Below are positions 42,094 through 45,818 of a stretch of DNA of 45,818 nt, piece by piece (position 1 is the stretch's first letter; each line of letters opens with the position of its first letter). The notes under the pieces were generated by a model, which had not been told where the DNA came from, ran no database searches, and saw only the letters and a list, made by a program, of their open reading frames with translations. Source of the DNA: an uncultured Oscillibacter sp. (lineage in GTDB: Bacteria > Bacillota > Clostridia > Oscillospirales > Oscillospiraceae); the NCBI GenBank assembly GCA_900548505.1, contig URKI01000014.1, forward strand, positions 1-45,818, given 5' to 3'. Position numbers and translations under genes: made by a program.

Positions 42094-43917
42094 TTACTTC
42101 TTGCCGTGGAGCGCCTTCATGCGCTTTTCGTGATCCAAAATGGCCTTGCGCATCCGCAGGCTCTTGGGGGTCACTTCCAGCAGCTCGTCGTCCGCCAGGA
42201 ACTCCAGGCACTGCTCCAGGCTCATCTGCCGGGGCGGCGTCAGACGCAGGGCGTCGTCGGAGCCGGAGGCGCGGGTGTTGGTCAGCTGCTTCTTCTTGCA
42301 GACGTTGACAGTCATATCCTCGCTGCGGGGATTGACGCCGATGATCATGCCGCCGTAGACAGGCACACCGGCGCCGATGAACAGCGTGCCGCGCTCCTGG
42401 GCATTGTACAGACCGTAGGTGATGGACTCGCCGGTCTCGAAGGAGATCATGGAGCCGTTGCCGCGGCGGGAGATCTCGCCCTTGTAGGGAGCGTAGGAGT
42501 CGAACACGGAGGCCATGATGCCCTCGCCCTTGGTGTCGGTGAGGAACTCGTTGCGGTAGCCGAAGAGGCCACGGGCCGGGATCAGGAACTCGATCTTCAT
42601 CCGGTCACCCACGGGAGTCATCTCCAGCATGTCCGCCTTGCGCTGGCCCAGCTTTTCGATGACGGAGCCCACGCAGTCGCCGGGCACGTCCACCACCAGC
42701 CGCTCGATGGGCTCGCACTTGACGCCGTCGATCTCCTTGTACAGCACACGGGCGGGAGACACCTGGAACTCATAGCCCTCCCGGCGCATGGTCTCGATGA
42801 GGATGGAGAGGCTCATCTCGCCGCGGCCGGCCACGTTGAAGGCGGTCTCCTTGTCGGTATCGGTGACCTTCAGGGAAACGTCCTTGAGCATCTCACGGTA
42901 CAGACGCTCACGCAGCTGACGGGAGGTGACGAACTTGCCCTCCTTGCCGGCAAAGGGAGAGTCGTTGACGGAGAAGGTCATCTCCATGGTGGGCGCGCTG
43001 ATCTGCACGAAGGGCAGCGCCTCCACGCAGTCCACCGCGCAGATGGTATCGCCGATGGTGATGTCGCCGATGCCGCTCATGGCGATGATGTTGCCGGCGG
43101 TGGACTCGGTGACCGCCTTGCGGGCCAGGCCGTCGAACTCATAGATGGCCGTGGCCTTGGCCTTGCGCAGCACGGCCTCGGGGTCGTGGTAGTTGCAAAC
43201 GGCGATCTCCTGGTTCTGCTTCAAGGTGCCCCGCTCGATGCGGCCAATGGCGATCCGGCCCACGAACTCATTATAGTCGATGGAGCTGACCAGCATCTGG
43301 AAAGGCTGATCCGTGTCCGCCTCGGGAGCGGGGATATACTCCAGGATGGTCTCAAACAGCGGCGTCAGATCCTCGCCCGCCACATCGGGAGAGTAGGAGG
43401 CGGTGCCGTTGCGGCCGGAGCAGAACAGCATGGGGGAATCCAGCTGCTCGGGGGTGGCGTCCAGGTCCATCAGAAGCTCCAGCACCTCGTCCACCACCTC
43501 GTGGATGCGCTGGTCGGGCCGGTCGATCTTGTTGACCACCACGATGACCCGGTGGCCCAGCTCCAGGGCCTTGGAGAGCACGAAGCGGGTCTGGGGCATG
43601 GGGCCCTCGGCGGCGTCCACCAGCAGGATGACGCCGTTGACCATCTTCAAAATACGCTCCACCTCGCCGCCGAAGTCGGCGTGGCCCGGGGTGTCCACGA
43701 TGTTGATCTTCACATCGCCGTACTGCACGGCGGTGTTCTTGGCGGTAATGGTGATGCCGCGCTCACGCTCCAGATCGTTGGAGTCCATCACGCGCTCCAC
43801 CACAGTCTGGTTCTCACGGTAGACGCCGGACTGCTTGAGCATCTGGTCTACCAGGGTGGTCTTGCCGTGGTCGACGTGAGCAATAATGGCGATATTTCTC
43901 AGCTTCTCATTCTTCAT
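42094..43917 (-). CDS. typA: Translational GTPase TypA/BipA (607 aa)
   Basis: Ribosome-associated elongation-factor-like GTPase used in stress and low-temperature ribosome assembly. G1 AHVDHGKTT (residues 13-21), switch-I RERGITI, G3 DTPGHADF, G4 NKIDRPDQ and the TypA-specific C-terminal domain (RGLFGYRNEFLTDTKGEGIM) are present. Length is normal. ATG 43917 follows AGGAGG by 9 nt; the longer frame to 44157 runs through the promoter. Monocistronic. Confidence 0.98.
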   Translation of the reverse strand: MKNEKLRNIAIIAHVDHGKTTLVDQMLKQSGVYRENQTVVERVMDSNDLERERGITITAKNTAVQYGDVKINIVDTPGHADFGGEVERILKMVNGVILLVDAAEGPMPQTRFVLSKALELGHRVIVVVNKIDRPDQRIHEVVDEVLELLMDLDATPEQLDSPMLFCSGRNGTASYSPDVAGEDLTPLFETILEYIPAPEADTDQPFQMLVSSIDYNEFVGRIAIGRIERGTLKQNQEIAVCNYHDPEAVLRKAKATAIYEFDGLARKAVTESTAGNIIAMSGIGDITIGDTICAVDCVEALPFVQISAPTMEMTFSVNDSPFAGKEGKFVTSRQLRERLYREMLKDVSLKVTDTDKETAFNVAGRGEMSLSILIETMRREGYEFQVSPARVLYKEIDGVKCEPIERLVVDVPGDCVGSVIEKLGQRKADMLEMTPVGDRMKIEFLIPARGLFGYRNEFLTDTKGEGIMASVFDSYAPYKGEISRRGNGSMISFETGESITYGLYNAQERGTLFIGAGVPVYGGMIIGVNPRSEDMTVNVCKKKQLTNTRASGSDDALRLTPPRQMSLEQCLEFLADDELLEVTPKSLRMRKAILDHEKRMKALHGKK

Positions 43918-43984
43918 CTGCAAATTCCTCCTGTATGCCGTCAGCCGCTCCCCTGCGAAGCAGCACAATACGCTTTGACGAAAC

Positions 43985-44013
43985 ATTATACCGCCAGATG
44001 GCGGAAAAAGCAA
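43985..44013 (-). promoter_or_regulatory. typA promoter
   Basis: Minus-strand TTGCTT (44008-44013) and perfect TATAAT (43985-43990), 17 bp apart. Confidence 0.7.
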
Positions 44014-44130
44014 CGGTCCGTGAAAAAATCTCACACAAATTTGACTCAAAACCACCCCTCTCTTCCAGAAAAAAAGACGGCAGGGCGGTGGAAAGAGATG
44101 TGGAAAAGTGTGTGGAAAGTGTGTAAAACC

Positions 44131-44198
44131 GAAAAGATGTTCGACAGCCCTTGACAAACTCGAACATATGTTGTATCTTACGAATAGAACATCTGTTC
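44131..44198 (+). promoter_or_regulatory. SOS promoter: LexA boxes over a TTGACA promoter
   Basis: TTGACA (44151-44156) and TATCTT (44174-44179) are 17 bp apart. GAACATATGTTG (44162-44173) fills the spacer and GAACATCTGTTC (44187-44198), a perfect GAAC-N4-GTTC, lies at the start site. A weaker GAAAAGATGTTC (44131-44142) lies upstream. This matches the Gram-positive LexA consensus. Confidence 0.88.
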
Positions 44199-44244
44199 TT
44201 GACTCCCATGGAGCAGGAACTGGAGGATACAGGGAGGGAACGCC

Positions 44245-44499
44245 ATGCAGACCGTATATCAGACCATCTCCATCCGACCCCGGTGGGAGGCTCCCCGGGC
44301 GGAGGAAAAGATCATTGATCTGGCCCAGTACCGCCGGAAGCTGGAGCGGGAGCAGCAGACGGAGTGGGAAGAGCCGGACGTGCAGCCCCGGGTCCGGTCC
44401 AGCCAGCGGCGCAACCGCTGGGGGCTCTACTGGGATGCGGTGGCCAGTTTGGGCGTAGTGGCCATGGCGGTGACCTTCTGTGTGGAGCTGCTGTTGTGA
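44245..44499 (+). CDS. Small SOS-regulated membrane protein (84 aa), candidate division inhibitor
   Basis: I do not recognise the family. Residues 1-60 are cytosolic and highly charged (EEKIIDLAQYRRKLEREQQTEWEE, then a basic RSSQRRNRWG), and residues about 64-84 form one C-terminal membrane helix ending ELLL. The start has AGGGAGGG 5-8 nt upstream and lies 46 bp after a double LexA box, so it should be made on DNA damage. Firmicute SOS division inhibitors (YneA, SosA) are similarly small single-helix membrane proteins, but those have an N-terminal helix and YneA a LysM domain, which this lacks. A role in checkpoint control is therefore inference. lexA itself is not in the window. Confidence 0.75.
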   Translation: MQTVYQTISIRPRWEAPRAEEKIIDLAQYRRKLEREQQTEWEEPDVQPRVRSSQRRNRWGLYWDAVASLGVVAMAVTFCVELLL

Positions 44500-44540
44500 G
44501 GCTTATTTAAATGAGAAAGGGTTCCGCCCTGCGGGGCGTC

Positions 44541-45184
44541 CTACTTTGCCCGCGGCGGCAAAGTAGGCAAAACGCCGCCGGGGAACGGCTCCGATGAGCG
44601 CCTTCGCGGAGCGGACGCTCATAGTCGCCTTTTCCCCAGACCCCCATTACGGGGGTGTGCCCCTTCGGTTGTTTTGTAATCCCCGGCGGCCTAAGTTTTG
44701 ACCGTGCAGCCCTCTCCTCTCGGCCCACTGGGGCCTGCTGCCATCAAAATTTGCAAGCCGCTGCTCCGATCCCACACCGCCTCCTGCTTCCCTACCTGTT
44801 GGGTGCGGCGGTGGTCGGAAGGACCATAGGCTCTCACTTTGCAGAGAGGGCAGCTGTACCTTGACAAGGGAATAGGAAATTTAGCGCAAAGCACTGACGC
44901 ATCCATCCCATTGCCCAGCTGCCACGGCTATGCCAGGGTAGGCGGTGTCATTTCAACCGCACATCTTCTAAATTTCCACTTTGCAGGCCCCAGTGGGCCG
45001 AGGCAAGAAGAACGCAAGGTCTTGTGTTCGGAGCCGCCGGACGCAAGTGCCAAATTCTCAGGAGCGCGTCCCCCGTAATTGGGGTCCGGGGCAAGCCGCC
45101 TATGAGCGCCCGCTGCGCGAAGGCGCTCATCGGAGCCGTCCCCCGGCGATTCTTTCGTACCTTTCTGATCGCTCAGAAAGGTAC
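44541..45184. repeat. Long palindromic repeat element (MITE-like) with no intact gene
   Basis: Nested inverted repeats frame the element. A block at 44573-44628 (ACGGCTCCGATGAGCGCC core) is matched inverted at 45097-45149; CCCCCATTACGGGGG (44641-44655) is matched near 45068-45084; and TCGGCCCACTGGGGCCTGC (44720-44738) is perfectly inverted at 44983-45001. Local hairpins sit at both ends (CTACTTTGCC/GGCAAAGTAG at 44541-44566; GTACCTTTCTGA/TCAGAAAGGTAC at 45157-45184). Short ORFs in it share a repeated peptide (YERPLREGAHRSR) because they read the repeat from either arm, so they are not genes. No transposase is present; it is probably a mobilised non-autonomous element. Confidence 0.7.
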
Positions 45185-45319
45185 AAGCTCTATTTGAGTA
45201 CCTTCGCTTGCGGAAAAGGAAGTATGGCGCTATAATATACTCACATTGAAGATTGTTTTGTCAAAAGCGGTCGAAAACTAAAAATAAAATTTCAATTTGA
45301 GCATATTTCAAACAAAAAT

Positions 45320-45347
45320 CCTCAGAATGAAGAAAATAGTTCTGAGG
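45320..45347 (+). promoter_or_regulatory. Hairpin or operator over the ribosome binding site of the XRE gene
   Basis: CCTCAGAA (45320-45327) and TTCTGAGG (45340-45347) are perfect 8-bp inverted arms 12 bp apart. The right arm contains the GAGG of the ribosome binding site, so the structure could block translation or be the regulator's own operator. Confidence 0.5.
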
Positions 45348-45355
45348 TGATGGAT

Positions 45356-45694
45356 ATGAGTATCCATGAGCGCCTGCGGGAATATTTGGGGGACCGGGAT
45401 ATCCACCAAAAGGAACTGGCCGCGGCACTTCAAATCCCAAAGACTACATTGAGCGGTTATATGACAGGAAAACGGCAATTTCCGCACGAAATGGTGAAGA
45501 AGATTGCAAAAGAATTGGAGATCACCACTGACTATCTCTATGGACTGACGGAAGATCCCAAACCGCCCATTGCCCTGAGCCGGACGGAGCGAGGCCTGAT
45601 TGAGACCTACCGCTCCCTCTCCCGGGAGCAGCGGGAACTCATTTCCCAGACCATCCGCCTGATGGGGGAGCAAAATAACCGCCGGGAGGGCTAA
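45356..45694 (+). CDS. XRE-family HTH regulator (112 aa)
   Basis: Small phage- or plasmid-repressor-like protein. The helix-turn-helix spans about residues 15-40 (IHQKELAAALQIPKTTLSGYMTGKRQFP), followed by LEITTDYLYGLTEDPK, typical of Firmicute XRE regulators of the immunity-repressor type. A short helical tail (REQRELISQTIRLMGEQ) may dimerise. The start at 45356 lies 6 nt after AGGTG; in-frame GTG 45347 and ATG 45350 are alternatives. It is 5 bp before tadA and next to the palindromic element, so it may be an acquired piece or an autoregulator. Confidence 0.88.
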   Translation: MSIHERLREYLGDRDIHQKELAAALQIPKTTLSGYMTGKRQFPHEMVKKIAKELEITTDYLYGLTEDPKPPIALSRTERGLIETYRSLSREQRELISQTIRLMGEQNNRREG

Positions 45695-45699
45695 ATACC

Positions 45700-45769
45700 A
45701 TGGACCACAAGGACTATATGGCCCGCGCCCTGGAGCTGGCCGCTCAGGCAGCCGAGCACGGGGACGTGC
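45700..45769 (+). CDS. tadA: tRNA-specific adenosine deaminase TadA, first 23 codons (truncated by adapter)
   Basis: MDHKDYMARALELAAQAAEH followed by GDV matches the TadA N-terminus, with the conserved M-x2-AL-x-LA-x2-A-x3-G-x-VP pattern. TadA converts A34 to inosine in tRNA-Arg(ACG). A GGGAGGG site precedes the ATG. The catalytic HAE and PCxxC motifs are beyond the contig end, so the call rests on a short segment. Confidence 0.75.
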
Positions 45770-45818
45770 CTGTCTCTTATACACATCTCCGAGCCCACGA
45801 GACCGGAGCCTATCTCGT
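45770..45818. other. Nextera mosaic end plus i7 adapter and index (artefact)
   Basis: CTGTCTCTTATACACATCT (45770-45788) is the mosaic end, CCGAGCCCACGAGAC (45789-45803) the i7 adapter, CGGAGCCT (45804-45811) reads as an 8-base index, and ATCTCGT is the start of the P7 sequence. It is library sequence, not genome. Confidence 0.98.

Noticed and set aside
40927..44154. Plus-strand 1075-residue ORF
   Set aside because: A long open frame produced by the high-GC antisense strand of typA and its neighbour; composition is typical of shadow frames.
44507..45235. Short ORFs sharing the peptide YERPLREGAHRSR
   Set aside because: They arise from the two arms of the palindromic element read in opposite directions; no ribosome binding sites or conserved domains.
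45308..45784. Minus-strand ORF starting MYKRQ
   Set aside because: Begins in the right-hand adapter and is antisense to tadA and the XRE gene.

Overview
The window is one assembled contig of about 60% GC. Sequence-derived hints place it in a spore-forming, Gram-positive, anaerobic clostridial bacterium of the Oscillospiraceae (Flavonifractor, Lawsonibacter, Oscillibacter or Dysosmobacter-like). The hints are a GerA/SpoVAF-type germination protein with a sigma-G-like promoter, strong AGGAGG ribosome binding sites, many ferredoxin and Fe-S proteins, a TM1266-type regulator and Gram-positive LexA and PhoP boxes. Both contig ends carry Illumina Nextera adapter sequence (1-18 and 45770-45818), so ftsH at the left and tadA at the right are cut by library artefacts, not by biology.

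Layout, left to right. 1-2.1 kb: truncated ftsH coupled to a coiled-coil gene, a 49-bp palindrome and a TetR regulator, all on the minus strand. 2.2-7.4 kb: tRNA-Leu(UAG), a small AT-rich orphan ORF, an exported serine hydrolase behind a MerR-type promoter, and a LacI regulator divergent from gapA with shared operator motifs. 7.4-7.9 kb: an unusual structured region with no intact gene. 7.9-12.4 kb: a FliB-like Cys-rich protein divergent from an Fe-S protein and a ferredoxin, then a GGDEF protein and the germination protein. 12.6-19.9 kb: a complete phosphate operon, pstS-C-A-B-phoU-HD protein-phoP-phoR, behind a TTTACA-N5-TTTACA PhoP box. 20-22.2 kb: an acyl-ACP thioesterase, RidA and DegV. 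22.3-25.2 kb: a TM1266-like regulator with a NitT/TauT-type ABC transporter behind a long leader that ends in an intrinsic terminator. 25.2-28.3 kb: malQ and a membrane-anchored XRE protein.

28.3-36.3 kb: a full arginine biosynthesis operon transcribed leftwards as argG-H-C-J-B-D-F, with an ARG box in its promoter. ArgJ, being the acetyl-recycling enzyme, closes the cycle. 36.6-42 kb: a Cys-tailed membrane protein behind a coupled 8-codon leader ORF, fumC, a BlaI/BlaR1-type pair with two palindromic operators, and an exported protein with a copper-amine-oxidase-N-like domain. 42-45.8 kb: typA, a small membrane protein under a textbook LexA-controlled promoter, a 650-bp palindromic repeat element, an XRE regulator and the first 23 codons of tadA.

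The best candidates for something undescribed are the SOS-controlled 84-residue membrane protein (44.2-44.5 kb), the terminator-containing leader of the TM1266/ABC operon (25.0-25.2 kb), the 49-bp perfect palindrome at 1.4 kb, the amber-interrupted small ORF with a good promoter at 7.6-7.8 kb, and the HD-domain protein built into the phosphate operon.
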